DNA of 64,000 nucleotides from Saccharina japonica (Eukaryota > Sar > Phaeophyceae > Laminariales > Laminariaceae): assembly GCA_008828725.1 (NCBI GenBank), contig MEHQ01002268.1, positions 1-64,000 on the forward strand, in the 5' to 3' direction. Shown here in pieces: positions 10,097 to 20,951 of this stretch; the stretch's first letter is position 1; each line of letters begins with the position of its first letter. Both the position numbers and the translations under genes were made by a program. Under the pieces are notes generated by a model. It worked only from the letters and a program-made list of their open reading frames with translations, had not been told where the DNA came from and searched no databases.

Positions 10097-11211
10097 GGGG
10101 CCCCTTCGGTCATGATGAAACACGAGTCTTCCATCGTTGAAAAATATATTTTTTTCGTTTTTTTTACAGCAGCAATAATACTAGTTCTGGTATAATAACA
10201 CCATATCAGTACTCCTTACGGAAAACGGCATAGCTCCAGTTCTAATGCTCAGGTTTTCGCCCATCGAGTATTTGCAAAGAGCCTAGACCATGGTGATGCC
10301 TCTTTAGAGACACTTTTCGTGACGACCAAGGCGTCTGATCGATATGCCTCCCGATACACTAATGTTGACCATGGTCGAGGCTCTTTGCAGATACTCGATG
10401 GGCGAAAACCTGAGCATTAGAACTGGAGCTATGCCGTTTTCCGTAAGGAGTACTGATATGGTGTTATTACACCAGAAATAGTATTGCTTCTGTAAAAAAA
10501 ACGAAAAAAATAGGGCAGCGGCCAAAAACAGGTACACCTGGTCCGTTCGGGGCCAAAAACAGGTACATACTAAAATCAAGTTTAAAACGCACCCCACGAA
10601 CCTGCCGTTCCTTGCAATGCAAAGTAGAGTTTTTTCATGCTCTTCGTGCTCGCCCGGTGGCTACGTATACGAGTAGCTGCTATTAATAGTACGAGGAACG
10701 AACGCCTGCTGCTGTATTCTCCCTTCTCAACTTTTGTGACACCCCTGGTATTCCAAGTCAACCACAACCCCGAAGGGGAGCCTTCTATCTCGTATTATTT
10801 CGGCGGAGGTGTGCAGGCAGATATTATGTGTGTGTGTCGCTCGAGTGGCGTGTAGTGCGAGGTGCGAAGGGAGAAGGGGGTCTCCGCCTACGCCGGCATT
10901 TGTATAGGGGGTGTAGGGTGGAACTATGAAGGGCCTCTGATTGGCTTAAAAACGACAAAAAAAAGGTGAAAGTCAAGCAGAGTAGACAAAATCAGGTATA
11001 CCTGGGTTTTGAAGAGGCAAAAACCGGTACAACGAGTTGTGGACCAATGGCAGCGCACGTGGAGTGCGTTTTTGACTTGACTTTAAGTATGTACCTGATT
11101 TTGGCCGCAAATGGACGAGGTATACCTTTTGTTGGCCGCTGCCCAAAAAAATATACCAAAGTATTTTTCAACGATGGAAGACTCGTGTTTCATCATGACC
11201 GAAGGGGCCCC
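10097..11211. mobile_element. Non-autonomous DNA transposon flanked by TTAA, about 1.1 kb
   Basis: Terminal inverted repeats of more than 50 bp start GGGGCCCCTTCGGTCATGAT at 10097 and end as its reverse complement at 11211. TTAA lies on both sides (10093-10096 and 11212-11215), which fits a target duplication of the kind made by piggyBac-like and some other DD(E/D) transposases. The tip itself is not the usual piggyBac CCCT. There is no transposase frame inside. A second palindrome (10173-10490) is nested near the left end. Confidence 0.8.
10173..10490. repeat. Nested inverted repeat inside the TTAA element
   Basis: Arms of about 120 bp (10173-10297 and 10368-10490) are near-perfect reverse complements, including CTCAGGTTTTCGCCCATCGA on the left. 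About 70 bp lie between them. Confidence 0.85.
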
Positions 11212-11253
11212 TTAATTTTAATTTTAATTTAATTTTAATTATTTCCTCCCCCA

Positions 11254-11430
11254 CAAATAGACACACACTTCCTGAATTCTACAGCCTCAGATTGTGTCCC
11301 CCTCATACGGGATGTACATCCTACATGAGGACATATAAAATCCGTAAGTACGCGCGATCGAAATATTGCACTCAGCTAGCAAAGATGAGCTTCGACGAAA
11401 TCCTCGAGCTCACAGCTGTTGTTTTTTTCA
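11254..11430 (+). repeat. Dispersed repeat (CAGCTCGACG family), longest copy
   Basis: This matches 51222-51382 over its length: CACTTCCTGAATTCTACAGC, the TATAAAAnCCGT box, ACGCGCGATCGAAnTATTnC and TTCGACGAAATCCTCGAGCT. It matches 2607-2690 in part. It ends at ACAGCTGTT followed by a T-run. Confidence 0.7.
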
Positions 11431-11438
11431 TTTTTTAA

Positions 11439-11557
11439 TACGGTGGATCATAGTAAATAGAACCAAATATTGTTAATACATGTACGAGGTAAATAGAAAG
11501 GATTTTTTTGTGTACACCGTAGGTCCTATATACTAGTATTTACTATGGTCCACCGTA
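11439..11557. mobile_element. MITE-B, 119 bp, ends TACGGTGGAYCATAGTAAATA
   Basis: The left end TACGGTGGATCATAGTAAAT is mirrored by ATTTACTATGGTCCACCGTA on the right. Related copies lie at 23283-23399 and 57235-57337, with a fragment near 9525-9545. There is no coding capacity. Confidence 0.8.
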
Positions 11558-11639
11558 ATAGAGTAGCCCGACTTACAGAGTACTAAAAGTTACCAGTACA
11601 TACTATTAATATGAATACTTCTTCAGGGGTCGTCATTTG

Positions 11640-12630
11640 ATAAAAACCCTTTTTTTCAGGAAAATTCCAGATACGTTTTTTTTTCGTAGAATCACAAGAA
11701 TACTGAACAGCCCAGAATGAAACTGCGTAGTACCTATACTGTATACATCAAAGGCATTGTGCCCCACCGATCGATTTGTCGAAAGAGAAGGCCTGTACGG
11801 TAACGCAAGAGCATGCTGCCCCCCGGCGCATTTGAGCTCTTGTGGCCGGCACACTGCCCTCCGATCTTCTGGCAAGGCGTGTCTCTCCGAACTGCAAAAA
11901 AACACAGCAAGACGGTTGTCCAGCTGTGTGCACCAGGAACATTAATAGGGCCAGAGGCAGGCTGAAACCGCCCCAAAACAAGGGCATGGACCATCGCAAT
12001 ACGTACAGCAACAACACCGTAACGTTGACTTTTTTATTTTGATACTTGCAGCCTGCCGTCTTTGCGCTCATCTTGGCTCGTTCAGCCAGACACGAGTCTA
12101 AAAACGGCGCTTCGGTGAGTATGTACAGCAAAAAAACTCGAAGTTTACAGCAGCAGCGCGTGTTTCTACTGCTGTGACGAGCCAGGATGAACGCACACAC
12201 CGCAGGCTGCAAGTATTAAAACAAAAACAAAAAAACGTTACGGTGCTACTGCACGTCTTACGATGGTCCGCAGCCCTGCAGCCTGCCTCTGGCCCTATTA
12301 CTTTTCCTGGTGCACGCAGCTGGACAACCAACTTTCAATGTGTCTTGCAGTTCGGAGAGACACGCCTTACCGCCATATCGGAGGACAGTGTGCCGGCCAC
12401 AAGGGCTCAAATGACGTCGGCATTGGATAGAGAGGGTCACCATGTGCTTTTGTGTGACCGTACAGACCTTCTCGTTCGTCATATCGATCGGTGGGGTAAA
12501 ATTCCTTTGGTCTACGTATGTACGAAAGTATTTTCATTCTGGACCTGTCTGGACTGTCAAGTATTATTTGTGGTTCAACGAAAAAAAAACGTACCTGGAA
12601 TTTTCCTGGAAGAAACGCGTCTTTCTCAAA
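11640..12630. mobile_element. Foldback element with arms of about 450 bp
   Basis: The left arm (11640-12092) and right arm (12165-12630) are imperfect reverse complements. They share CAGGAAAATTCCAG, CCCCACCGATCGAT, GGCCGGCACACTG, the block GGGCCAGAGGCAGGCTG and CACCGTAACGTT. Only about 70 bp separate them. The overlapping open frames on both strands follow from the palindrome and are not conserved proteins. Confidence 0.75.
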
Positions 12631-12639
12631 TGAATACCT

Positions 12640-13480
12640 CTGTACAGCATGTTGAAGTAGATTGGCTTGTGGCTGGCGTATGATGCCAGATAGAGGCCAA
12701 GTGCCGAACCGCGGTTAGGCTGGTTCTGTGATATGATGAGAGCTCAGCTCTGTAGAAGAAGATAGATGGTGTTACTGGGGACCCGAGTTCCAGATTTTGA
12801 TGTGATATTATTATTGCTGCTCTGCTCAGGAAGAGAGGCAGATGATGAGAGTGACCGGCAGGGCGTGGTGGTGCCTGGTGGATCGATACATCCCGTTGAG
12901 CTACAAAGCAAGACCCCGAGCTACAAGCAAAACCCCGAGAACAAACAGAAACAAAAGTCATCTACATGCTATATACGACGTTTGTACTCGTGGGGTCGTG
13001 GGACCCTGATTGTCAGTAAGACTTTCCCGAGGATGAAACTGTCATTTCCTATTGATGAAACCGTCACTTTCTTACGCACCGACTTCGTACTTGTATATAC
13101 GACCAACGACACAATACGTGCGAGTATGTGCTTGTATTCATATTATACGTACATACATATGTGTACGACTACTACTACTGCTGCTGTAGAGCGCATATAC
13201 TGCTGCTACTACTGCTGTCACGGCCTACTATAGATACCTACGTACAGTACTTACAGTACGTGGCGGCACGTAGTGTCGACGTAATTGAACTGAGTTGCCC
13301 CTGGTATCCTACGTTTGTTACTGCTGTGTCATATACTGTCGGCTACTTACGTAATACGTACCAGCTACGTTATCTCTGTACTCAGCTATGTTACCTTAGC
13401 TTAGCAGCGACATTGTCCTTCTACTGTTGTGGAGAAGTACAAATCACTGACACAGCACTGCATTGTTTATCACTGCTTGG
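12640..13480. other. No recognised gene; ACT/TAC-rich
   Basis: The stretch is enriched in TAC, ACT and CTG words around 13140-13260. I recognise no domain in any frame. Confidence 0.5.
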
Positions 13481-13489
13481 ACAGTATGT

Positions 13490-14048
13490 CCCCATCATAC
13501 GTAGCGGGACAGGAGCTCTTATTGTCTTGGCGCGTGTCGGTCGCCGATGTCAAGCCCTTTCATCAACGACCGGTCGAACTGCGCCACGAGTTTAAGACGA
13601 GTCCACACAGCTGGCCTGGGGGCCAGACTTGGGGCTGGCAGAAGTGTCCACCGTGTGGTGTCCCCCGTGTTCACTTTGTTGGACTGTAAAAAAAGCAGTT
13701 CATGGGAAGGGTCACGCATGAGCCTGGGAATACCAAGGTCGCATAACCGAGAGGTGAAGAGGCCGCAACAGCTAGCCGACACGGGAGCGGAACAGCCGGA
13801 TGAAGGGGATAAAGATCGCAGCCTCACCTCCACAATGTTTTAAACTCCCTACGTGGGCTAAAAACCTGGCGGGGTGGACACAATGCTTGCAACGTCCACT
13901 GTTTCCTGTGGGAGGGAGAAGGAAGTTAAAGATCGTCCATACGGGAGCCGTTCGCTGAAACGGTGAATCGGTTGTGGATGATGGAGGCGTGTATCCGGAG
14001 TCACAAACGCTCGCGGGCGCCTTGACTAGCATATTCTGCTGGGGGGGA
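13490..14048 (+). pseudogene. Possible Ty3/gypsy relic (integrase C-terminal end)
   Basis: A plus-strand frame from about 13483 to 13689 contains WRVSVADVKPFHQRPVEL. This resembles the (V/H)VS-x-LKPFHQRP end seen in the C-terminal region of many Ty3/gypsy integrases. The frame then runs into low-similarity sequence and a stop. About 350 bp later CTGGGGGGGA is followed by TGTTACGGCGCC, the layout of a polypurine tract and LTR start. No RT or RNase H is visible nearby, so this is at best a short decayed fragment. Chance similarity is possible. Confidence 0.35.
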
Positions 14049-14250
14049 TGTTACGGCGCCGGGGGTGCCCGGATACGGAAAATACGATGATGTGTTTACT
14101 ACTACTGCAGGTATGCGCGGAGGGCCTACTCGTTGAGTATGTGCGTGGGGAACAAGCAGTTAGGATCTCCTCTGCACTCTTCTCACTATCCTAGGCAACG
14201 ACAATCAGTCATCATCTCGTGAGGTTTCCAAGATTTTGAAGCCGTGCACA
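14049..14250 (+). repeat. Possible LTR start after the gypsy-like relic
   Basis: TGTTACGGCGCCGGGGG begins directly after a purine run at 14039-14048. No second LTR is present in the window and the right end is not defined. Placement rests on the motif only. Confidence 0.25.
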
Positions 14251-16898
14251 GGTGGAGTCAGTGTGTTGGGAGGTCGAGGCAACACCCTCACGTGTTCAAC
14301 ATACACAGCCCAGAAGAAAGAAAGAGAACCAATGTCGCGCATCATGGACGATGTGCTTGTTTATCACCCTCTTCGTCACACGCATATCGTGCTATCGTAC
14401 CGTGCATGCTCGAATACTCGCTTTGTGCTTGCCTGAATTTCGGAATGGTCACATTGCTCAAGACACGAGTCCAGGAGACGAATACTGTAACGAGGAAAGG
14501 AGGCCTTGCGAGGGTCAAACTCAACCTACAACGAACGCAGACTGGATCGAAGGTGAGTGATTGGGATTTAGACCTGAGACAAGCCATGCCATTGGTCGTG
14601 TGTTCGGGTTGTCATTACATCGCTGAGTAGTTGGCGGTGCTGCTGGTGTGTGTTCTCCTCGTGCACCGGTTGATTGGTTCGATGTTTGGTGCTGGTGCTG
14701 TTGCTCTCCTCATTGTGCTATGACGTTCAATGGTTTGCGTGGTGCCTTTCTTTACCGAGATTTATTTTTTAGTGGGTCTTCGGTTGCTGCCGCAACGGGG
14801 AATTCTTGTAGCTCGGGTAGTGCAAATTCCAGTAAGTGTTGTGCAGCGATGATCGGTTGGAGCTTTCATTTGATGTCAGTATTGGATAAATAAGACGGAC
14901 GGACAGACCGTCACTTCGGGACTTTAGCTCATAGAAGCCCCAGCACACTCGGGGACACCATGAAATAATGTCGTGTGGGGTTTTCTATTGGGCGTACTTT
15001 AGAAGTTTATTCCTGTAACCCTCTCCCAAGTGTCCCAACTACTCAATCCTGTTGTCGTTGTTGTAAGCGTGCCGCAATCGTTACGCATACCAAAGTCACA
15101 TCACTCAATAAAATACAACACACACACGGAGGGAGCAAAAAAAACAAGACAAGCGGAGGGGGTTTCCCCCCCCCCTCCCCCCCCTCACCTCCCAAGCCCT
15201 TAACTCCCACCCCCCCCTTGGCCCCTCCCTCCCCTAACCCCCCCCCTTCCCCTAAGCCCTCCCTGTTGCCCGCACGAACAAAAATACAGCACAGAGTGCT
15301 ACCTACAGTAATGGGGGGACGCGTGAAATCAGACCGCGTATATATGCCCGCAAAGCTAGACAGATAGACAGACAGATAGATAGACCAGACCAGGCAGACC
15401 AGACAGACCAGACAGGTCCGACGGATTAGACAGATCAGACAGGCCGGACAGAAGGGAGGATACTCGCTCCGCCCCCCCTACATTTGAGCATCCATCCGAC
15501 GGCATTAGGGATATTGCACCTACTGTAATAAAACCAACCAATCGAATCGAATCAATATCCTAAATCAATCAACCAAAATCAATCCGTCAAAACCAACCAT
15601 ATCAATCAAGTCAACCAATCAAATCGATTCAATGAGCCGACTAAAAAAAATTAAACCAGCCAAATCAATCAATCAAATCAAATGTATCAAATCAAACCGA
15701 ACCGAACGAATTCAGATCAAACCAAATCAAATCAAATCGATAAGCAGCAGCAGCGGCTCGTCATCCCCCAAGCGTGGGGGGTGGGTGCGGGTTGGGGGTG
15801 GGGGTAAGGGTAAGGGTGTGATCGGGTGTCGGCAAACAAAAAAGCAGAAAAGGGATGCCCCACCCCCGACTTGACCCTGACTTGTATCATCACCCCCCTC
15901 GATACACGCCCTACCTTCAAATTCAGAACCGTGTACTTCGCCCGAATACACGAGGGGGTGTTGTCTCTCGATCTCCCCGGCTGTACGCCAGTGCCTTCCA
16001 AGCATACACCAAAATGACTCCAGTCGAAAAAGAAACAAAATTCGTTTTTTTTAAGCTGCGCTGTGCTGTGCCTCGTCAACAGAAGAAAGAAGAAAAAAAC
16101 AAAAATACAGCGCCTTCTACAGCGATAACGGATATGATAACCTACTGCAGAAACCTACTGTAGAAATCTACAGTAGAATCCTACTGTAGGTACAGTAGCC
16201 TACTGTAATTACAGTAGCCTACTGTAGTTACTGTAGAAACCTACTGTAGGGTAGACATAGAGTAAAAATGTACTGCAGACACCTACTTCAGCTACTGTGG
16301 ACACTACTGCAGCTGTATCTACCTACGCATATGGGGGGAAAACGTGCGAAGGCACGCTGCGAAACAGGCCACCAGCAGGGGCGAGCTTTCGGGAAATGTT
16401 TTCGCGTCATTCAGAGGTAGAGCTTGAGCTTTGGGGGGTGGCTGCTTCGGTCGCGAGTCGGCACTATCAGCACACTGGCGGCGTCGACCACCCCTTACAC
16501 CTTCGTACACGGCAACGCGCAAGAGCAATGGAGTCCCACGCCACGCTTCCGGTGAAATGCGCCCGCTGCTGACGGCGCTGCTGCACCAGTACTACCGGTA
16601 CTATTAATCGACTGCAGTACTGTAGACTTACTATACCATTAATAGTACTTCTGCGGTACAGTACTGCTGTAGTAGTACTACTACTAATACTACTGCAACA
16701 CGCGCCGCGCTTGACTAAGCCCAGCACCGCCACCTGGGAGCGCCCCACCCCGTCCCACCTACCAGCGCACAACCTTACAACTACTCCAGCCTAGCTTAGC
16801 CCGGCCTACCCCAAAACTCAGCACGCCCGCCATAGACCCAGCATAGCCTAGAATAGCTTACCCAGACCCAACCAGGCCAAGCCAAGCCCCACAAAACC
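14251..16898 (+). repeat. Tandem segmental duplication, copy A (2648 bp)
   Basis: The copy starts GGTGGAGTCAGTGTGTTGGG and ends GCCAAGCCCCACAAAACC. It is nearly identical to 16907-19574. It holds a C-rich tract (15165-15265), a TAGACAGACAGA tract (15355-15450), AATCAAATCAA-rich DNA (15540-15740), CTACTGTAG repeats (16143-16260) and GTACTACTA words near 16590-16700. No known protein domain appears in any frame. The many short open frames are mirrored in copy B because the DNA is duplicated, not because they are conserved. Confidence 0.95.
16143..16260 (+). repeat. CTACTGTAG palindromic repeat, copy A
   Basis: Repeated CTACTGTAG and TACAGTAG words alternate so the strand can fold on itself. 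Copy B (18800-18925) has one extra 20-bp unit. Confidence 0.85.
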
Positions 16899-16906
16899 TG
16901 TCTCTT

Positions 16907-19574
16907 GGTGGAGTCAGTGTGTTGGGAGGTCGAGGCAACACCCTCACGTGTTCAACATACACAGCCCAGAAGAAAGAAAGAGAACCAATGTCGCGCATCA
17001 TGGACGATGTGCTTGTTTATCACCCTCTTCGTCACACGCATATCGTGCTATCGTACCGTGCATGCTCGAATACTCGCTTTGTGCTTGCCTGAATTTCGGA
17101 ATGGTCACATTGCTCAAGACACGAGTCCAGGAGACGAATACTGTAACGAGGAAAGGAGGCCTTGCGAGGGTCAAACTCAACCTACAACGAACGCAGACTG
17201 GATCGAAGGTGAGTGATTGGGATTTAGACCTGAGACAAGCCATGCCATTGGTCGTGTGTTCGGGTTGTCATTACATCGCTGAGTAGTTGGCGGTGCTGCT
17301 GGTGTGTGTTCTCCTCGTGCACCGGTTGATTGGTTCGATGTTTGGTGGTGGTGCTGTTGCTCTCCTCATTGTGCTATGACGTTCAATGGTTTGCGTGGTG
17401 CCTTTCTTTACCGAGATTTATTTTTTAGTGGGTCTTCGGTTGCTGCCGCAACGGGGAATTCTTGTAGCTCGGGTAGTGCAAATTCCAGTAAGTGTTGTGC
17501 AGCGATGATCGGTTGGAGCTTTCATTTGATGTCAGTATTGGATAAATAAGACGGACGGACAGACCGTCACTTCGGGACTTTAGCTCATAGAAGCCCCAGC
17601 ACACTCGGGGACACCATGAAATAATGTCGTGTGGGGTTTTCTATTGGGCGTACTTTAGAAGTTTATTCCTGTAACCCTCTCCCAAGTGTCCCAACTACTC
17701 AATCCTGTTGTCGTTGTTGTAAGCGTGCCGCAATCGTTACGCATACCAAAGTCACATCACTCAATAAAATACAACACACACACGGAGGGAGCAAAAAAAA
17801 CAAGACAAGCGGAGGGGGTTTCCCCCCCCCCTCCCCCCCCTCACCTCCCAAGCCCTTAACTCCCACCCCCCCCCTTGGCCCCTCCCTCCCCTAACCCCCC
17901 CCCTTCCCCTAAGCCCTCCCTGTTGCCCGCACGAACAAAAATACAGCACAGAGTGCTACCTACAGTAATGGGGGGACGCGTGAAATCAGACCGCGTATAT
18001 ATGCCCGCAAAGCTAGACAGATAGACAGACAGATAGATAGACCAGACCAGGCAGACCAGACAGACCAGACAGGTCCGACGGATTAGACAGATCAGACAGG
18101 CCGGACAGAAGGGAGGATACTCGCTCCGCCCCCCCTACATTTGAGCATCCATCCGACGGCATTAGGGATATTGCACCTACTGTAATAAAACCAACCAATC
18201 GAATCGAATCAATATCCTAAATCAATCAACCAAAATCAATCCGTCAAAACCAACCATATCAATCAAGTCAACCAATCAAATCGATTCAATGAGCCGACTA
18301 AAAAAAATTAAACCAGCCAAATCAATCAATCAAATCAAATGTATCAAATCAAACCGAACCGAACGAATTCAGATCAAACCAAATCAAATCAAATCGATAA
18401 GCAGCAGCAGCGGCTCGTCATCCCCCAAGCGTGGGGTGTGGGTGCGGGTTGGGGGTGGGGGTAAGGGTAAGGGTGTGATCGGGTGTCGGCAAACAAAAAA
18501 GCAGAAAAGGGATGCCCCACCCCCGACTTGACCCTGACTTGTATCATCACCCCCCTCGATACACGCCCTACCTTCAAGTTCAGAACCGTGTACTTCGCCC
18601 GAATACACGAGGGGGTGTTGTCTCTCGATCTCCCCGGCTGTACGCCAGTGCCTTCCAAGCATACACCAAAATGACTCCAGTCGAAAAAGAAACAAAATTC
18701 GTTTTTTTTAAGCTGCGCTGTGCTGTGCCTCGTCAACAGAAGAAAGAAGAAAAAAACAAAAATACAGCGCCTTCTACAGCGATAACGGATATGATAACCG
18801 ACTGCAGAAACCTACTGTAGAAATCTACAGTAGAATCCTACTGTAGGTACAGTAGCCTACTGTAGTTACAGTAGCCTACTGTAGTTACAGTAGCCTACTG
18901 TAGTTACTGTAGAAACCTACTGTAGGGTAGACATAGAGTAAAAATGTACTGCAGACACCTACTTCAGCTACTGTGGACACTACTGCAGCTGTATCTACCT
19001 ACGCATATGGGGGGAAAACGTGCGAAGGCACGCTGCGAAACAGGCCACCAGCAGGGGCGAGCTTTCGGGAAATGTTTTCGCGTCATTCAGAGGTAGAGCT
19101 TGAGCTTTGGGGGGTGGCTGCTTCGGTCGCGAGTCGGCACTATCAGCACACTGGCGGCGTCGACCACCCCTTACACCTTCGTACACGGCAACGCGCAAGA
19201 GCAATGGAGTCCCACGCCACGCTTCCGGTGAAATGCGCCCGCTGCTGACGGCGCTGCTGCACCAGTACTACCGGTACTATTAATCGACTGCAGTACTGTA
19301 GACTTACTATACCATTAATAGTACTCCTGCGGTACAGTACTGCTGTAGTAGTACTACTACTAATACTACTGCAACACGCGCCGCGCTTGACTAAGCCCAG
19401 CACCGCCACCTGGGAGCGCCCCACCCCGTCCCACCTACCAGCGCACAACCTTACAACTACTCCAGCCTAGCTTAGCCCGGCCTACCCCAAAACTCAGCAC
19501 GCCCGCCATAGACCCAGCATAGCCTAGAATAGCTTACCCAGACCCAACCAGGCCAAGCCAAGCCCCACAAAACC
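16907..19574 (+). repeat. Tandem segmental duplication, copy B (2668 bp)
   Basis: This is the second copy, separated from copy A by 8 bp (TGTCTCTT). Differences I could see are a handful of single-base changes (for example GGTGCTGGTG to GGTGGTGGTG near 17345, AAATTC to AAGTTC near 18577, ACTTCTGC to ACTCCTGC near 19324), a C-run length change near 17870 and one extra 20-bp unit near 18870. Confidence 0.95.
18800..18925 (+). repeat. CTACTGTAG palindromic repeat, copy B, expanded by one unit
   Basis: It is the same tract as in copy A with an added TAGTTACAGTAGCCTACTG unit. This accounts for nearly all of the length difference between the two copies. Confidence 0.85.
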
Positions 19575-20556
19575 CCAGCCGAATCCAGCCAAGACTCAAG
19601 CTTAGCCCAGCCCAGCATAGACACGCCTAGCCTTAACCTCCCGAATCTGGCATCACGCCAACACTTCGCTTCCCTGCCCTAATACAGTAATTATGTTCTC
19701 CTCCACGCACACTCTCTCTCTCTCCTCCCTCCTCTCGCACTCCCTCTCGCTCTCTCTCGCTCACGCCCTCTCCTTCCTTCCTTCTGCTGCGGTCACGCTT
19801 GACCCTCGAGACTCGCCCCTCGAGTGCGCTGCAGGCCAGCAGACAGCATGCATGTACATCTGGCGGGGTGCCAATGAACCTGAGGGGAGGCGTTTGGCAG
19901 GGGGGGGTGGGGGGGGGGTACTAGCTGCATTTTGTTGCTTGCCTTAGTCATTTGGCCATTGACTACGCATCTCTTTCGAGACCGAGCGCGCGTGCGCGCG
20001 GGGGGGGGGGGTCTACGTGACCATGCCCTGAAAAATCTAAGAATCTCTTTGGGGCTCCGCGATAGCCACCAAAACAATGGAATGGTAACCGTCTACGGGC
20101 AGCGTGAGCGCACAGCTTTATGGGTATATGTGCATATTGCCTCCGTGCCGTGCGACTCCTTGGCATTGCAACAATTGTAACTCGGACATGAGTTTGTATC
20201 ATGTCATTCCCCAATCACGGAGTAAACTAGCCGTACATACGAGTAGCTGTATTGCTGTCATTGTCACGTTTTATCGTCAAATTTTCTCTCCATACTATAA
20301 TCAAGTCTGATAGCGCCCAAGAGGGTTGATGGAACATACCATACACAGCAGTGAACGACGCCACTTATTGTTCTACAGTAGTATGAATTCTGCCAAAATT
20401 ATCCCACACCAGTTCAAAGCGCTATGTCCCCAAAAGCGTGCATGCCATGTCAACCAACTCTTCTTCCGGGCCAGACTCAAGTTCTTAAGTGACGCCATGT
20501 GTGCCCTGCACCAACACTCAATCAACAACAAAAGCACCACCAACAACAGTCACAAC
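19575..20556. other. Region 3' of the RNA-binding gene, no gene seen
   Basis: It contains CCCAGCC/TAGCC-rich DNA (19575-19640), a CT-rich tract (19705-19770), and G-runs near 19900-19918 and 20000-20009. GTTGCTTGCCTTAGTCATTT near 19931 recurs at 25482. No coding region is supported. The 3' end of the RNA-binding gene's mRNA probably lies in this part, but I see no clear AATAAA near the stop on the minus strand. Confidence 0.5.
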
Positions 20557-20670
20557 ACCGCCACCACTACCACCACCACCACCACCACCACTACCACCAC
20601 CACCACCACCACCACCACCACCACCATCACCACCACCACCACCACCACCACCACCACCACCACCACCAAC
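20557..20670 (-). repeat. (ACC)n tract, read as (GGT)n in the 3' UTR of the RNA-binding gene
   Basis: About 38 ACC units with two or three ATC/ACT breaks begin roughly 60 bases beyond the stop codon of the minus-strand gene. The transcript therefore carries a long GGU repeat early in its 3' UTR. Open frames here (polyThr, polyPro, polyHis, polyGly) are artefacts. Confidence 0.9.
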
Positions 20671-20728
20671 AATATACATAGAATAACCAAAAAAGAGATT
20701 GATCACTTTGAGCCCTCACCTTGAGCCC

Positions 20729-20827
20729 TCAAGTCCTGTTCATGTGCCGCACGATTTCCTCCGGGCTGGAGGGGAACAACTCCACGTAACGGGTGCCCAT
20801 GTGGTTGCCGTTGCGTCCCATTGCCGT
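20729..20827 (-). CDS. RNA-binding gene, exon 10 (end of qRRM2 and stop)
   Basis: Entered at phase 0 after the acceptor GTGTCTCCCAG, the exon encodes 32 residues and TGA at 20731-20729. GTRYVELFPSSPEEI is the typical closing strand and helix of an hnRNP F/H-type RRM. The protein ends ten residues later with HMNRT. The frame joins exon 9 without a shift. Confidence 0.9.
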   Translation of the reverse strand, partial: TAMGRNGNHMGTRYVELFPSSPEEIVRHMNRT

Positions 20828-20898
20828 CTGGGAGACACGCATATCGGTTCACAAAGTCAATCGGAAGATCAAGGTTCGTTTAGTGAAGGTGCTCATTA

Positions 20899-20951
<53 letters not shown>

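Noticed and set aside
14236..19448. Many short frames present twice at the same spacing
   Set aside because: They recur only because the DNA is duplicated in tandem; none has a recognised domain.
20489..20724. Overlapping polyThr, polyPro, polyHis and polyGly frames
   Set aside because: They are different frames of one (ACC)n tract lying just after the stop codon of the RNA-binding gene.
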